NCBI RefSeq assembly: GCF_011174675.1
Contig: NZ_JAANIG010000003.1
Span: 121,404 to 185,403, forward strand
Reading direction: 5' to 3'
Origin: Perlabentimonas gracilis
GTDB lineage: Bacteria; Bacteroidota; Bacteroidia; Bacteroidales; Tenuifilaceae
DNA length: 64,000 nucleotides
Positions 30,634 through 40,019 of the stretch are shown here, piece after piece. The stretch's first letter is position 1. The number at the start of each line of letters is the position of its first letter. Below the pieces are notes generated by a model, which was not told the origin of the DNA, did not search any database, and was given only the letters and a program-made list of their open reading frames with translations. Position numbers and translations under genes: made by a program.

Positions 30634-31182
30634 TTACTCTTTTTCGACTTGCATAAAGCTGAGCTCCAACGGAGTTTTGCGGCCAAAAATTTTGACCATT
30701 ACCTTCAGCTTCTTCTTCTCCTCGTTCACCTCTTCAATGATTCCAGAGAAAGAGTTGAATGGACCATCAATCACTTTCACGGTTTCACCTACGAAGAAAG
30801 GAACGTTTAACTCCTCATCGCTATCGGCTAGCTCATCGACCCTTCCTAGGATACGATTGGCTTCCGACTGGCGCAATGGGATGGGTTCGCCTGTTTTGGG
30901 GTCTCCCAAAAACCCAATCACATTGGGTATATCCTTCAAGATGTGTGGTATTTCGCCCACCAAGGCAGCCTCAAGAAGAACATATCCGGGATAAAAAATC
31001 CGTTCTTTGCTTACCTTCTTCCCATTACGGATTTGGTAAACCTTCTCGGTTGGTATAAGTACTTGAGCAATAAAATCGTGCAGCTTTAGCCGGTTGATCT
31101 CATTGTCGATGTACTCCTTGACCTTTTTTTCCTTCCCACCAATGGCACGCAACACGTACCATTTTTTAACGCTCTCTTCCAT
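30634..31182 (-). CDS. nusG: transcription elongation/antitermination factor NusG
   Basis: The 182-aa protein has the N-terminal NGN domain ([29 protein letters not shown]) that binds RNA polymerase and a C-terminal KOW domain ([22 protein letters not shown]) that contacts Rho or ribosomal S10. It lies 20 bp after secE, the conserved order secE-nusG-rplK. Confidence 0.95.
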   Translation of the reverse strand: MEESVKKWYVLRAIGGKEKKVKEYIDNEINRLKLHDFIAQVLIPTEKVYQIRNGKKVSKERIFYPGYVLLEAALVGEIPHILKDIPNVIGFLGDPKTGEPIPLRQSEANRILGRVDELADSDEELNVPFFVGETVKVIDGPFNSFSGIIEEVNEEKKKLKVMVKIFGRKTPLELSFMQVEKE

Positions 31183-31202
31183 TGACTAATTCCTCTCAGG
31201 CT

Positions 31203-31394
31203 TTAATACATCATTCTGTAAATAACATCCATCACATTCTCAAAGGTAATATCCATGACGAATATGACTAGTGCAATTAAAAGGGAAGCTATCATTACAA
31301 TTAATGCACTGGATTGAAGATCTTTCCATGTTGGCCACGATACTTTGTGGATCAGCTCGGTGTAAACTTCCTGAAGGTATGCTTTAATTCTCAT
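31203..31394 (-). CDS. secE: preprotein translocase subunit SecE
   Basis: The 63-aa protein is the short single-span form of SecE: an amphipathic helix (LQEVYTELIHKVSWPTWKDLQSSA) then one membrane segment. It stabilises SecY in the inner membrane. It lies 17 bp after the tRNA-Trp gene on the minus strand. Confidence 0.93.
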   Translation of the reverse strand: MRIKAYLQEVYTELIHKVSWPTWKDLQSSALIVMIASLLIALVIFVMDITFENVMDVIYRMMY

Positions 31395-31411
31395 ATAATT
31401 CAGTTATGTTG

Positions 31412-31484
31412 CACGGGAGGAGCGACTCGAACGCCCGACACCTGGTTTTGGAGACCAGTGCTCTACCAACTGAGCTACACCCGT
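31412..31484 (-). tRNA. tRNA-Trp (anticodon CCA)
   Basis: A full cloverleaf is readable on the minus strand, with the anticodon loop CTCCAAA (anticodon at 31449-31451), a TTCGAGTC T-loop, and an acceptor stem pairing ACGGG with CCCGT. The 3' CCA is not encoded. It sits between tuf and secE, the usual bacterial arrangement. Confidence 0.93.
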
Positions 31485-31493
31485 GTGAAAAGA

Positions 31494-31520
31494 GGTTTAC
31501 TTGCCCGGGGCAAGTAAACC
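31494..31520 (-). terminator. hairpin after tuf
   Basis: GGTTTACTTGCCC and GGGCAAGTAAACC form a near-perfect hairpin, 20 bp after the tuf stop codon and 10 bp before tRNA-Trp. On the minus strand it is followed by TCTTTTC, so it may be a partial terminator or a processing site. Confidence 0.6.
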
Positions 31521-31539
31521 CTTTATTGTTTTATGACAA

Positions 31540-32727
31540 TTAGTCAACGATTTCAATAACCTGACCTGCACCAACTGTACGTCCACCTTCGCGGATAGCG
31601 AAACGAAGACCTTGGTTGATAGCCACAGGGTAGATTAGGTTTACGGTGATGGTTACGTTATCACCAGGCATTACCATCTCTACTCCTTCAGGAAGCTTGA
31701 TCTCACCAGTTACGTCAAGAGTACGTAGGTAGAACTGAGGACGATAGTTGTTGTGGAAAGGAGTGTGACGACCACCTTCTTCTTTCTTCAACACGTATAC
31801 CTCTGCCTTGAAAGTAGTGTGAGGCTTAATAGAACCTGGCTTAGCAAGTACTTGTCCACGCTTAATCTCTTTCTTATCAACACCACGTAGTAGTAGACCT
31901 ACGTTGTCACCAGCCTCACCACGGTCAAGAATCTTACGGAACATCTCAACACCAGTACAAACAGTCTTACGGCTTTCTGCACCTAGTCCGATAATTGAAA
32001 TCTCGTCGCCAGTGTTTACAACACCAGTTTCGATACGACCAGTAGCAACAGTACCACGGCCAGTGATTGAGAATACGTCCTCAACAGGAAGAAGGAAAGG
32101 CTTCTCGATGTCACGTGGAGGAAGTGGAATGTAGGTATCAACAGCGTCCATAAGTTCCATTACCTTATCAACCCACTGCTCTTCGCCGTTTAGTCCACCT
32201 AAAGCAGAACCACGGATAACAGGAGCGTTGTCGCCATCGAAGTTGTAGAAGCTAAGCAGTTCGCGAACTTCCATTTCAACTAGCTCAAGCATCTCTTCGT
32301 CGTCAACCATATCGCACTTGTTAAGGAAAACAACCAGTTTAGGTACGTTTACCTGACGTGCAAGAAGGATGTGCTCGCGGGTTTGAGGCATAGGACCATC
32401 AGTAGCAGCAACTACGATGATAGCGCCGTCCATTTGAGCAGCACCAGTAACCATGTTCTTAACGTAGTCAGCGTGACCAGGACAGTCAACGTGCGCGTAG
32501 TGACGGTTAGCGGTTTGGTACTCAACGTGAGCAGTGTTAATAGTGATACCCCTTTCTTTTTCTTCGGGTGCGTTGTCGATAGAGTCGAACGAACGGAACT
32601 CAGAAAGACCTTTCTCAGCCAAAATTTTAGTGATGGCGGCGGTTAAGGTGGTCTTGCCATGGTCAACGTGACCAATGGTTCCGATGTTTACGTGAGGTTT
32701 CGACCTATCAAATTTTTCTTTTGCCAT
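31540..32727 (-). CDS. tuf: elongation factor Tu
   Basis: The 395-aa GTPase carries aminoacyl-tRNA to the ribosome. Visible motifs: G1 GHVDHGKT, G3 DCPGHADY, G4 NKCD, and the effector/switch I region [12 protein letters not shown]. Domains 2 and 3 are complete. It is transcribed after four tRNA genes, as for tufB in E. coli. Its codon use is biased, as expected for a highly expressed gene. Confidence 0.98.
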   Translation of the reverse strand: MAKEKFDRSKPHVNIGTIGHVDHGKTTLTAAITKILAEKGLSEFRSFDSIDNAPEEKERGITINTAHVEYQTANRHYAHVDCPGHADYVKNMVTGAAQMDGAIIVVAATDGPMPQTREHILLARQVNVPKLVVFLNKCDMVDDEEMLELVEMEVRELLSFYNFDGDNAPVIRGSALGGLNGEEQWVDKVMELMDAVDTYIPLPPRDIEKPFLLPVEDVFSITGRGTVATGRIETGVVNTGDEISIIGLGAESRKTVCTGVEMFRKILDRGEAGDNVGLLLRGVDKKEIKRGQVLAKPGSIKPHTTFKAEVYVLKKEEGGRHTPFHNNYRPQFYLRTLDVTGEIKLPEGVEMVMPGDNVTITVNLIYPVAINQGLRFAIREGGRTVGAGQVIEIVD

Positions 32728-32790
32728 GACTCCAGTTTGTTAAATTATTAGATTTAAAAGATTGATTGTCGAGAAAATTGATAGTGCTTG

Positions 32791-32862
<72 letters not shown>

Positions 32863-32873
32863 TTAAAGAATAG

Positions 32874-32946
32874 AGCGGGAGACGAGACTCGAACCCGCGA
32901 CCCTCAGCTTGGAAGGCTGATGCTCTACCAACTGAGCTACTCCCGC
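32874..32946 (-). tRNA. tRNA-Gly (anticodon TCC)
   Basis: The acceptor stem GCGGGAG pairs with CTCCCGC; the anticodon stem TCAGC/GCTGA holds the loop CTTCCAA. It lies 11 bp from the neighbouring tRNA-Thr. No CCA is encoded. Confidence 0.93.
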
Positions 32947-32969
32947 TTATTTCAAACCAATATAAAGTG

Positions 32970-33052
32970 TGGGGAGAGCAGGATTCGAACCTACGAAGGC
33001 ATAAGCCAGCAGATTTACAGTCTGCCCCAGTTGGCCACTTTGGTATCTCCCC
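32970..33052 (-). tRNA. tRNA-Tyr (anticodon GTA)
   Basis: This is a class II tRNA of 83 nt with the long variable arm expected for bacterial tRNA-Tyr. The anticodon loop CTGTAAA lies between GCAGA and TCTGC, and the acceptor stem pairs GGGGAGA with TCTCCCC. Confidence 0.93.
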
Positions 33053-33082
33053 TTTTGCACTAACTTTAAAGAACATTTTCTG

Positions 33083-33156
33083 AGCCGATGGAGGGATTCG
33101 AACCCCCGGCCTGCTGATTACAAATCAGCTGCTCTGACCAACTGAGCTACATCGGC
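33083..33156 (-). tRNA. tRNA-Thr (anticodon TGT)
   Basis: The acceptor stem GCCGATG pairs with CATCGGC and the anticodon loop TTTGTAA lies between GCTGA and TCAGC. It is the first gene of the tRNA-tuf transcript. Confidence 0.93.
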
Positions 33157-33209
33157 AATAGGCTTAGAACTTGGATTTTCGGCGGTTTAACCCTTCCGAA
33201 ATCGGTTGG

Positions 33210-33241
33210 CAAATGTATAAATATTTTATTTACCCACCAAA
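33210..33241 (-). promoter_or_regulatory. promoter of the tRNA-tuf operon
   Basis: On the minus strand TTTG (33238-33241) is followed after exactly 20 bp by TACATTTG (33210-33217), a full match to the Bacteroidota -33/-7 consensus. It lies 53 bp before the first tRNA gene. Confidence 0.8.
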
Positions 33242-33267
33242 AAAAATATGATTTTTATAAAAAAAAA

Positions 33268-33323
33268 CGCCCCCCTTAGGATTACCTACCAGTGGTACAG
33301 GTGGTTTAGGCTCAAAGGGGGCG
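33268..33323 (-). terminator. terminator of the xerC-hpf transcript
   Basis: CGCCCCC and GGGGGGCG pair as the base of a long hairpin with an inner CCACC/GGTAGG pairing, followed on the minus strand by a run of nine T residues. It lies 43 bp after the hpf stop codon. Confidence 0.85.
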
Positions 33324-33365
33324 AAGTATTTAACGATAGCCATTAATTAAACGTATCGAAAGGAA

Positions 33366-33665
33366 TTAGATTCCCCGTTGCTTCTCTTTATGCTTTGTTA
33401 CCTGTCGTTTCAGAACCTCCAAACAATCATCCACACCCTCCTCGAAGGTTTTGGCCTGACGCTCAACAAAAAGATCGTTGCCAGGGATTAGCAGCTTCAC
33501 CTCAACAATCTTGTTCTCCATATCCTGGGAGTTTTCGAGCTTAAGAAACACTTCCGCTCCAATAATTGCATCGTAAAAGCGCTGTAACTTGGCCAGCTTT
33601 GAGTTGATAAACTCAACTAGCTTCTTGTCGGCATCAAACTTAATCGATTGAATTTTAACGTCCAT
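33366..33665 (-). CDS. hpf: ribosome hibernation promoting factor, short form
   Basis: The 99-aa protein starts at MDVKIQSIKFDADKKL; the reading from 33680 adds five residues. It has the HPF/YfiA fold (beta-alpha-beta3-alpha) with a basic C-terminal end (RQVTKHKEKQR). It binds in the decoding centre of the small subunit and silences ribosomes in stationary phase. It lacks the C-terminal dimerisation domain of long HPF. It follows xerC by 37 bp. Confidence 0.9.
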   Translation of the reverse strand: MDVKIQSIKFDADKKLVEFINSKLAKLQRFYDAIIGAEVFLKLENSQDMENKIVEVKLLIPGNDLFVERQAKTFEEGVDDCLEVLKRQVTKHKEKQRGI

Positions 33666-33702
33666 ATTATAATCCTCCATTGTTATGTTGGTTATATACT
33701 AA

Positions 33703-34584
33703 TCAGGCCCTAGGGTGAGCCTGTTTGTATGCATTCCTTAATTTCTCGACACTGGTGTGCGTGTACACTTGTGTAGCCGATAGGCTGGCGTGCCCCAGCA
33801 ACTCCTTGATGGCGTTAATGTCGGCGCCCTGGTTAAGAAGGTGCGTGGCAAATGTATGCCTGAGCACGTGGGGGCTCTTCTTCTCCAGCGAAGTAACCAT
33901 CGACAGGTACTTGTTAACTATTCGATATAAAAGCTGGGGGTACGCTGCCTTGCCCAAGTTAGAAACAATAAGGTTGGGCATTTGGTTCGAAGGCAATAGC
34001 TCATTCCGTTGCTCAATGTACTGGGTAAGGAGCGGGATAAGCTCAGGGTGAAGCGGAACAAGTCGCTCCTTGGATCCCTTACCAAATATCTTTACGGTGC
34101 TGGCTTTAAGGTTAAAATCAGTAACCTTAACGTTAGCCAATTCCGAAACCCTTACCCCCGTGAAGTAAAAAAGCTCCACCACCAACAGATCGCGAAGACC
34201 AAAGAAACCTTCGGGGAACTCTATGTGATCGAGCAATTGATCTGTTTCGGCAGTAGTTAAAAAGTATGGCATCCGTTGGCTCATCTTAGGAGCCATTACC
34301 TTGCTCATGGGATTCTTTTGAACTACACCTTTCAGAATAAGAAACCTATAAAAACTTCGTAGAGAAGACAACTTACGATTAACCGAGCGAGCCGAGCGCT
34401 TTGTGTTTAGCAGATGCGAAAGCCAGGCCCTAATTGTCCTATGGTTTATCTGTGCAACCTCTTCATGCGAGGGTTCGATACCACAAAACGAAAAAAACTG
34501 CCGCAAATCGTCTCCATATGCACGGATAGTTTGGACAGAATAATTTCGCTCTACCTGAAGATATTTAAGGAATTGTGTAAGCAT
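33703..34584 (-). CDS. xerC: tyrosine recombinase XerC/XerD type
   Basis: The 293-aa protein starts at MLTQFLKYLQVERNYS; a reading from 34626 adds 14 residues and runs into the rpsU terminator. It has an N-terminal SAM-like core-binding domain and a C-terminal catalytic domain with Arg in TGVRVSEL, Lys in FGKGSKER, HxxR in HVLRHTFATHL, His in GHASLSATQVYTH and the nucleophile Tyr in VYTHTS. It would resolve chromosome dimers at dif; which of XerC or XerD it is cannot be told here. The neighbours rpsU and hpf are typical for the Bacteroidota xerC locus. Confidence 0.9.
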   Translation of the reverse strand: MLTQFLKYLQVERNYSVQTIRAYGDDLRQFFSFCGIEPSHEEVAQINHRTIRAWLSHLLNTKRSARSVNRKLSSLRSFYRFLILKGVVQKNPMSKVMAPKMSQRMPYFLTTAETDQLLDHIEFPEGFFGLRDLLVVELFYFTGVRVSELANVKVTDFNLKASTVKIFGKGSKERLVPLHPELIPLLTQYIEQRNELLPSNQMPNLIVSNLGKAAYPQLLYRIVNKYLSMVTSLEKKSPHVLRHTFATHLLNQGADINAIKELLGHASLSATQVYTHTSVEKLRNAYKQAHPRA

Positions 34585-34631
34585 ATTCTTTGGATGCAAT
34601 ATAATGTTTTTTTTGGCCGTTGCCAAAAAAA

Positions 34632-34651
34632 ATCAGGCAAATCTGCCTGAT
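34632..34651 (-). terminator. terminator of rpsU
   Basis: ATCAGGCA and TGCCTGAT form a perfect 8-bp hairpin with a 4-nt loop, followed on the minus strand by eight T residues, 14 bp after the rpsU stop codon. Confidence 0.85.
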
Positions 34652-34665
34652 GCATCCAGAGAATT

Positions 34666-34857
34666 TTACTCCTCCTTTTGCTGAAGCTGCTGGATATAGA
34701 TAGCCTTTTTAATCTCCTCCCTGCGCTTGATGGATGGCTTGCTGAACGCTTGACGCGAACGAAGTTCCTTCATGGTTCCAGTCTTCTCGAATTTACGCTT
34801 GAAGCGCTTCAAGGCCCTTTCAATATTCTCGCCTTCTTTGATGGGTATTATGATCAT
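34666..34857 (-). CDS. rpsU: ribosomal protein bS21
   Basis: The 63-aa protein starts at MIIIPIKEGENIERALKRFKR, the usual length for the family; a longer reading from 34923 is leader. It is a small basic 30S protein (KRFKRKF, RREEIKKAIY). In Bacteroidota S21 binds the anti-Shine-Dalgarno end of 16S rRNA, which fits the absence of SD motifs in this window. It is transcribed from its own promoter. Confidence 0.95.
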   Translation of the reverse strand: MIIIPIKEGENIERALKRFKRKFEKTGTMKELRSRQAFSKPSIKRREEIKKAIYIQQLQQKEE

Positions 34858-34892
34858 GCCTTTAATTAATTGGTTTATTTTTAAATGAGCTG

Positions 34893-34924
34893 CAAAATTA
34901 TAACTTATCCCAGTTTTTTCCAAA
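34893..34924 (-). promoter_or_regulatory. promoter of rpsU
   Basis: On the minus strand TTTG (34921-34924), 20 bp and TAATTTTG (34893-34900) match the Bacteroidota promoter consensus, 35 bp before the rpsU start codon. Confidence 0.75.
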
Positions 34925-35016
34925 AAAAAGAACTCTTTTATTTCTCATTCTCACCGACAGGTATTTAAACTTCTATTTACCAGCAATATATGCGCCGTTA
35001 GGAAATTAAAGTTGTG

Positions 35017-36711
35017 CTAAAACCTAGCCGTGAAACCTATGTGTAGCTTTGCATTCCTAAAGTTTAAGGTCTCCCCCATGCCATTGCCCAGAGCGTAGCT
35101 CATGCTGAACACCCCTCCCGCAGAAGCGAGCTGAAATCCAAAGCCTGTGCCATAGGGTGATTGGATAGTAGATACATCCTGATCCATTATCGACAGCAAC
35201 CCTTGATCATAAAAAAGGAAAACGTTCAATGATCTCTCGACTCTAAACTGAAGCTCAGCCTGAGCAATTGAGTAAGCAGGTGTTATAATTGTCTCCTGAT
35301 TGAACCCTCGCAACGAGCCAAATCCACCTATACGATAGAGTTCGTTCTCGTAAAAAGTACCCAAGGCATCGCTGCTAATTCTATTCAAAACCTGCCCATG
35401 CAAAGCCGCCTTAAGGACAAGCCAATCGTTGTAAATAGGATGATAACCCACAATATCGACAGAAATTTCACCCACAACCGATGAACCATTAGAACTGTTT
35501 ACGCCCTCTCCCTCTTTCCGTTGGCCCACAGCAAAAGTTGCGCCAGCGCGGTACCCCTTGATGGGAAGAACGAGGTCCAGTGGCTGCCCAATGGTTAAGG
35601 CAGCTGTGTACAGAAATGTACTTGTATTGCCTATACCATTAGCTAAACTAGTGGTACTTGAACTCCTATAATCGAAACCCAAACTGACGACACCACTACT
35701 AAACGGAAAGTTAATGCTAACCTTTGGATTTACATTGATATAAGATGTATCGCGACGAAAAAGATTGAAATGGGACGACACGCCAATGCTTGAACCAAAC
35801 AGGTAGTGCCACTCCGAAGAAACCTTTAATCGCTGAGTACCCTGATCGAAGGCCTGCCACTGTAACGAATTTGACTCTCCCTTACCAAAAACATTCAGCA
35901 GCTGTAGGTTTAAATCGCCAGTAAATCGTAAACGCGGATTCTCGTCGGGCTTGGAGCTAAACCCAAGTATACCCGAAAACTGGCTAGCCTGCTGGTTCGT
36001 GAGGTATGTGTATACCCTTGCTCTACCAGGAGTGAACTCCACCTCAACGGGTCGAATACTCGTTACGAAAGGCAATGCCTGCAACTTTGAGTCGTAGGCC
36101 CTAAGCTGCGACTCAGAATACATAGCATCCCTACTAAACCCAAGGTACTGTTCAATAAAACCACGAGAAATCTTAGCATCACCCATAAGGTATAGGGTGT
36201 CGAGACGGATTATTGGCCCCGGATTAATGCTTAGGTTTGAGTGAAAATGGTTGCCATGAATTTGCAATTCTGAGTGCGTAATAGATGCAAAGGGGAATCC
36301 ATTATCCTCGAGAAATGTAGTTACTTGGTTGCCCAGGTCGCCAACCAATTTTGGGCTAAGCGGTTTATCCAGAAAACGCGAGGGCTTAACGCCGGCTCTC
36401 TGTAACCATCTTTGAGAAACGCTGTCGGCATCAATGCTAGCCCATTGGTACATTTTACCCAAATGGCCATAGGCCATTAGCTGTGTGGTTGATATCGATA
36501 TGGAATCGATACGTGCTTCGAGGTATCCCTCTCCATGGAGGCTGGCAATACAACGCGAGAAGTTAGCGTGAACAGATAGAGTGTCGAGGCTCAGCTTACT
36601 GCGATAGCATTCCTTAACTAGAACGGAGTCGCTAAATACCAACAGGCCCTGTGCATTTACGGCAAAGGCAAAAAGAATCGACAATATTGTTGAACTAACT
36701 CTGACCAGCAT
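35017..36711 (-). CDS. BamA/TamA-family outer-membrane protein
   Basis: The 564-aa protein has a signal peptide ending in NAQG, then an N-terminal part (about 25-220) with POTRA-like beta-alpha-alpha-beta units (for example FLEDNGFPFASITHSELQ, ARVYTYLTNQQ). A 16-stranded type barrel follows to the end, which closes with HIGFTARF and a terminal Phe. The motif GSLRGF (in IGGFGSLRGFNQETI) is the conserved barrel element of BamA/TamA proteins. It is shorter than BamA (about 800 aa), so it is closer to the TamA/surface-antigen relatives. It probably inserts or exports outer-membrane components; partners are not visible. Confidence 0.75.
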   Translation of the reverse strand: MLVRVSSTILSILFAFAVNAQGLLVFSDSVLVKECYRSKLSLDTLSVHANFSRCIASLHGEGYLEARIDSISISTTQLMAYGHLGKMYQWASIDADSVSQRWLQRAGVKPSRFLDKPLSPKLVGDLGNQVTTFLEDNGFPFASITHSELQIHGNHFHSNLSINPGPIIRLDTLYLMGDAKISRGFIEQYLGFSRDAMYSESQLRAYDSKLQALPFVTSIRPVEVEFTPGRARVYTYLTNQQASQFSGILGFSSKPDENPRLRFTGDLNLQLLNVFGKGESNSLQWQAFDQGTQRLKVSSEWHYLFGSSIGVSSHFNLFRRDTSYINVNPKVSINFPFSSGVVSLGFDYRSSSTTSLANGIGNTSTFLYTAALTIGQPLDLVLPIKGYRAGATFAVGQRKEGEGVNSSNGSSVVGEISVDIVGYHPIYNDWLVLKAALHGQVLNRISSDALGTFYENELYRIGGFGSLRGFNQETIITPAYSIAQAELQFRVERSLNVFLFYDQGLLSIMDQDVSTIQSPYGTGFGFQLASAGGVFSMSYALGNGMGETLNFRNAKLHIGFTARF

Positions 36712-36849
36712 GGAGGGTGTGAATTACAAATTACACTACCTTATAAAGCCCAAAGGTAATGCATATTTGTCCCGCACTTTATCTAGAGAAAGGAAAACGT
36801 GCTTTAAGAGTTTTGAATGCGTGCAATTGTAACTACTAGAGTTTGCTTG

Positions 36850-37605
36850 CTACATCTCGTTATTCATAAACCCTTGATCGTGCAGTACCTTTAGGAGTAC
36901 CTTGGAGAACGCCACGTTATCTTTTTTAGTATAACGGTTATCGGTAAATATCTGGGCAAGGGTTTCTTTCTTGTTCTCCTCAATCAGCTTTTGGGTAAGT
37001 GGTAAGGCCTCCTTGGCAGCGTATATCTGATCGATATCGCCCTCGGAATAGTCTTGATAAACCTCGCGATGCAGAACTGCCGGTACTGGCAGACGGTCGG
37101 TTAATCCGGGGGTCTCGTCGGGATAGCCAAGCACAACCGTAGTTACAGGCACAACCCCCTTGGGAAGCTTAAGTATGTCGATAATTTTATCGGCTGTATA
37201 CGTAGTGGTGCCAAGGTAGCAAATGCCAAGCCCCTCCTCCTCTGCTGCAATGCAAACATTCTGCGCCACCAGCAGCGCATCGATGGCGGCGGTAAAGAAC
37301 GATAGAAAATTGTCGTAACCCGGCACCGCATCGCGCTGGTTACACCACTTGTTAAATCGGTTAAAATCGGCGCAGAAAGTTAATACCACTGGAGCCTGCT
37401 TTACCATGGGCTGGTTAAAGTGGCATGGAGCCAGCTGATCCTTCACGGACTGATCCTGCGTTACAATAATGCTGTAAACCTGCATATTCCCGGTTGTAGA
37501 GGCACGGGTGCCAGCGTAAAGAATATCGTTGAGCAACGACTCCTCAATGGGTGTAGTCTTGTACTTACGGATTGATCGGTGGTTCAGAATGGCGCTCATA
37601 TGCAT
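36850..37605 (-). CDS. nitroreductase family flavoprotein
   Basis: The protein is 251 aa from the ATG at 37603-37605 (MHMSAILNHRSIRKYKTTP), or 249 aa from the next ATG. HRSIRKY is the FMN phosphate/ring-binding start motif, followed by AGTRASTTGNMQVYS, the Gly/Asn-rich loop of NfsA-type enzymes, and the middle motif AAEEEGLGICYLGTTTY. It would reduce quinones or nitro compounds with NAD(P)H in the cytoplasm. The C-terminal 50-residue extension is typical of the NfsA branch. It is a single gene; the physiological substrate is not readable. Confidence 0.85.
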   Translation of the reverse strand: MHMSAILNHRSIRKYKTTPIEESLLNDILYAGTRASTTGNMQVYSIIVTQDQSVKDQLAPCHFNQPMVKQAPVVLTFCADFNRFNKWCNQRDAVPGYDNFLSFFTAAIDALLVAQNVCIAAEEEGLGICYLGTTTYTADKIIDILKLPKGVVPVTTVVLGYPDETPGLTDRLPVPAVLHREVYQDYSEGDIDQIYAAKEALPLTQKLIEENKKETLAQIFTDNRYTKKDNVAFSKVLLKVLHDQGFMNNEM

Positions 37606-37789
37606 TAGGTTTACAAGTTTACAAAAAGCCAGCAGCACTCTTTACACAATTAGCTGCATCTCAAGTAGCTGTACAGAATAGAATGCTGGATGTTTAACTA
37701 AGCAAAGGAACAAGATTTGACAATAAAATCAATCAATATTGTAGTGTTTTACAACATTAGGATAAAAAATGTAATGCATATGCTTATTC

Positions 37790-39904
37790 TCAGAGTTTTA
37801 ACACGTAGGCACCCCTCTCGGCAATGGAGTAGAAATTAACCCCGTGCGCTTTTGAGTGTTGCGAGATAGAAGCCACTTGCCAGGGTGGTAAGGTCTCGTC
37901 GGCCACTACCACCTTAGGGCTTACTAGGGTTAATACTGTTGGGAAGGATTGTGCTACATTACGGGTTATAAGCAGAATATCGACATCGAATTTGCTAGAT
38001 GCTAGGGCACCTGCATCTGCTGTAAATTCGGGGATAAGTATAAGTTTATCCTTAAAATGCAACCAGGTCCCCAAGCCGTTTCGATGTATTGCAACATTGC
38101 CCTGCAAAAGATTGGTTGACTGCTCTGCATTTAGAACTGGAAATACTGGTTGATCGATCCCTCCCCCTACCCTACTTAGATATCCGCCTAGCGCAAAGGA
38201 GAAATTGCTTGAGGTTAGCGCTGTAGTGGTATCTGCTGTGCATAGAACCACATCGGAACCACTTCGAAAGCAGAGGAGCGGTTGCTGCCTCTCGGCAAAA
38301 ACAATAAGTTCAGTCTGACTGTTGGTAGCCGAATAGCGGAGGGAGCGTTCCACAAAGAAAATCAACAGGCAACCCAACAATAGCTTTATGTAAACCAATT
38401 TTCGATACTCAAGGAGTAAGCCTAGCATTACAATTGATATCAGCAGGATTAGGGCCTGAGTAGGACTTAGCGAAATTCCTGTGGAGGTGGAAAACGGAAG
38501 GGCTTCGGTAAAACGAATTAAGTAGTTTAAAACCGAAAGGGCGCCATTTAAAAGCCATCCGAGGGAAGCGGCCAGTATTGGAATGGGCGAAAAGATGAGC
38601 AGCCCAATGGTTAGGTACAGAATTACAAAGGCCATTGGTATGGCAAATAGGTTGGTGAGCAGAAAGTAGTTGGGAAACTGATTGAAGTAGTAAAGCCCCA
38701 GCACGAATGTGCCCAGCTGGGCAGCAAGCGACACCGAAATCAAAACCCAAACCTTATCAATCAACCTATTTTTAATATACAACAGGTTGTAGATATATGG
38801 ATAGAAGAAAACGATGGAGATTACGGCAAGGTATGAGAGCTGAAACCCCACCTCGGTGATAAGCATGGGATTTGCCACCAGAATCACAAACGCCGATGCG
38901 CTTAGGGTGTTGTAAATGCTAGTCTTATGGCTTAATGCTGTTCCAACAATTACCAGCGAGAACATAAGCGCTGCGCGAATAACCGAGGGCGATAAGCCTG
39001 TGAAAACGGCAAAAAACCAAAGGAAAAGAATTAGCAATGCCGATTTTAACAGCTTCCCCTGTTTAATCCTATTGAAAAAGAAAAGAAATGCCGATAGGGT
39101 GGCGAAAAGTATCCCCACATGTAAACCCGAAACGGCCAAAATATGCATTGCACCAGAGGCCGAGAAAACCCTTCGGGTCTCCTGATCGAGCAAGGCTTTG
39201 TAGCCCATGGTTAAGGCAGACAGCACAGCTAAGTTTTCGCCTTCAATTCCAACACGCTGAAAGAGCGAAAGCAAACCCGCTCGAAGCCGACTGGTGGTGG
39301 AATGTAGCCAATGGGGCTTATGGCCAACCCATTGCCAGCTATTGGCTGGAACAAAGGAGATGCTGCCAATACCCTTTTTGGAAAGATATTTTGCGTAATC
39401 GAACTGGTAGGGGTTTTTGGCTGGCGGAGGTGATGCGAATGCAGATTTAATTGCCAGTATATCGCCATACCTAAGGTTTAACGCAGCCGAATCGGTGGCA
39501 GAAAAGTACAGCAGCAACTTTTCGCTTACCGGTTTCCACTCGCTCTCGGCATAAACCATGGTTACCTCTGCCAGCACCCGCGTGCTAGCCAACCGAACCT
39601 CAGGAGTATCAAGCAGCCTAGCAATGGCGCTGTGCTCACCACCATGCTCCAACATGGTTTCGGACTGGGAAAGCTGCGTTAGGGTGAACCCAGCAGCGAA
39701 TAGAAACGCATAGGTAACCACACCAAACACCCAGCGGTGAGCCCAAGCGGTGCGCATTGAAAAGACGATTATCAGCAGCACAAACAGAGCCGAAACAAAG
39801 ATTAGCATAAGCAGCTGATTGGCATGCTTACCTACAGCCAGCGCAGCAATAATACCTATTATATACGGAATAAGGAGTCGGAAGAAGGGAACCTGTACGC
39901 CCAT
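37790..39904 (-). CDS. comEC: ComEC/Rec2 DNA-uptake channel
   Basis: This 704-aa protein has two N-terminal membrane segments, a DUF4131 OB-type domain (about 60-200) and the Competence domain with the conserved motif FSASGAMHILAVSGLHVGIL. About eight further membrane segments and a C-terminal domain (about 530-704) follow; the last matches the position of the metallo-beta-lactamase domain but lacks an HxHxDH site. In transforming bacteria ComEC carries single-stranded DNA across the inner membrane. The missing nuclease-like site is common in Bacteroidota ComEC. Confidence 0.85.
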   Translation of the reverse strand: MGVQVPFFRLLIPYIIGIIAALAVGKHANQLLMLIFVSALFVLLIIVFSMRTAWAHRWVFGVVTYAFLFAAGFTLTQLSQSETMLEHGGEHSAIARLLDTPEVRLASTRVLAEVTMVYAESEWKPVSEKLLLYFSATDSAALNLRYGDILAIKSAFASPPPAKNPYQFDYAKYLSKKGIGSISFVPANSWQWVGHKPHWLHSTTSRLRAGLLSLFQRVGIEGENLAVLSALTMGYKALLDQETRRVFSASGAMHILAVSGLHVGILFATLSAFLFFFNRIKQGKLLKSALLILFLWFFAVFTGLSPSVIRAALMFSLVIVGTALSHKTSIYNTLSASAFVILVANPMLITEVGFQLSYLAVISIVFFYPYIYNLLYIKNRLIDKVWVLISVSLAAQLGTFVLGLYYFNQFPNYFLLTNLFAIPMAFVILYLTIGLLIFSPIPILAASLGWLLNGALSVLNYLIRFTEALPFSTSTGISLSPTQALILLISIVMLGLLLEYRKLVYIKLLLGCLLIFFVERSLRYSATNSQTELIVFAERQQPLLCFRSGSDVVLCTADTTTALTSSNFSFALGGYLSRVGGGIDQPVFPVLNAEQSTNLLQGNVAIHRNGLGTWLHFKDKLILIPEFTADAGALASSKFDVDILLITRNVAQSFPTVLTLVSPKVVVADETLPPWQVASISQHSKAHGVNFYSIAERGAYVLKL

Positions 39905-39973
39905 ATAGTATTGAATGACATGAATGTAGATGTAAGTTACAGCTATAATATCAAAAAATCAATGGGCATAAAA

Positions 39974-40000
39974 AAAGGCTCCGAGCAACTCGGAGCCTTT
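39974..40000 (-). terminator. terminator after the T9SS-secreted protein gene
   Basis: AAAGGCTCCGAG and CTCGGAGCCTTT form a perfect 12-bp hairpin with a 3-nt loop and a T-run on the minus strand, 19 bp after the stop codon at 40020. Confidence 0.85.
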
Positions 40001-40019
40001 CTATGGGGAGATGAACTAG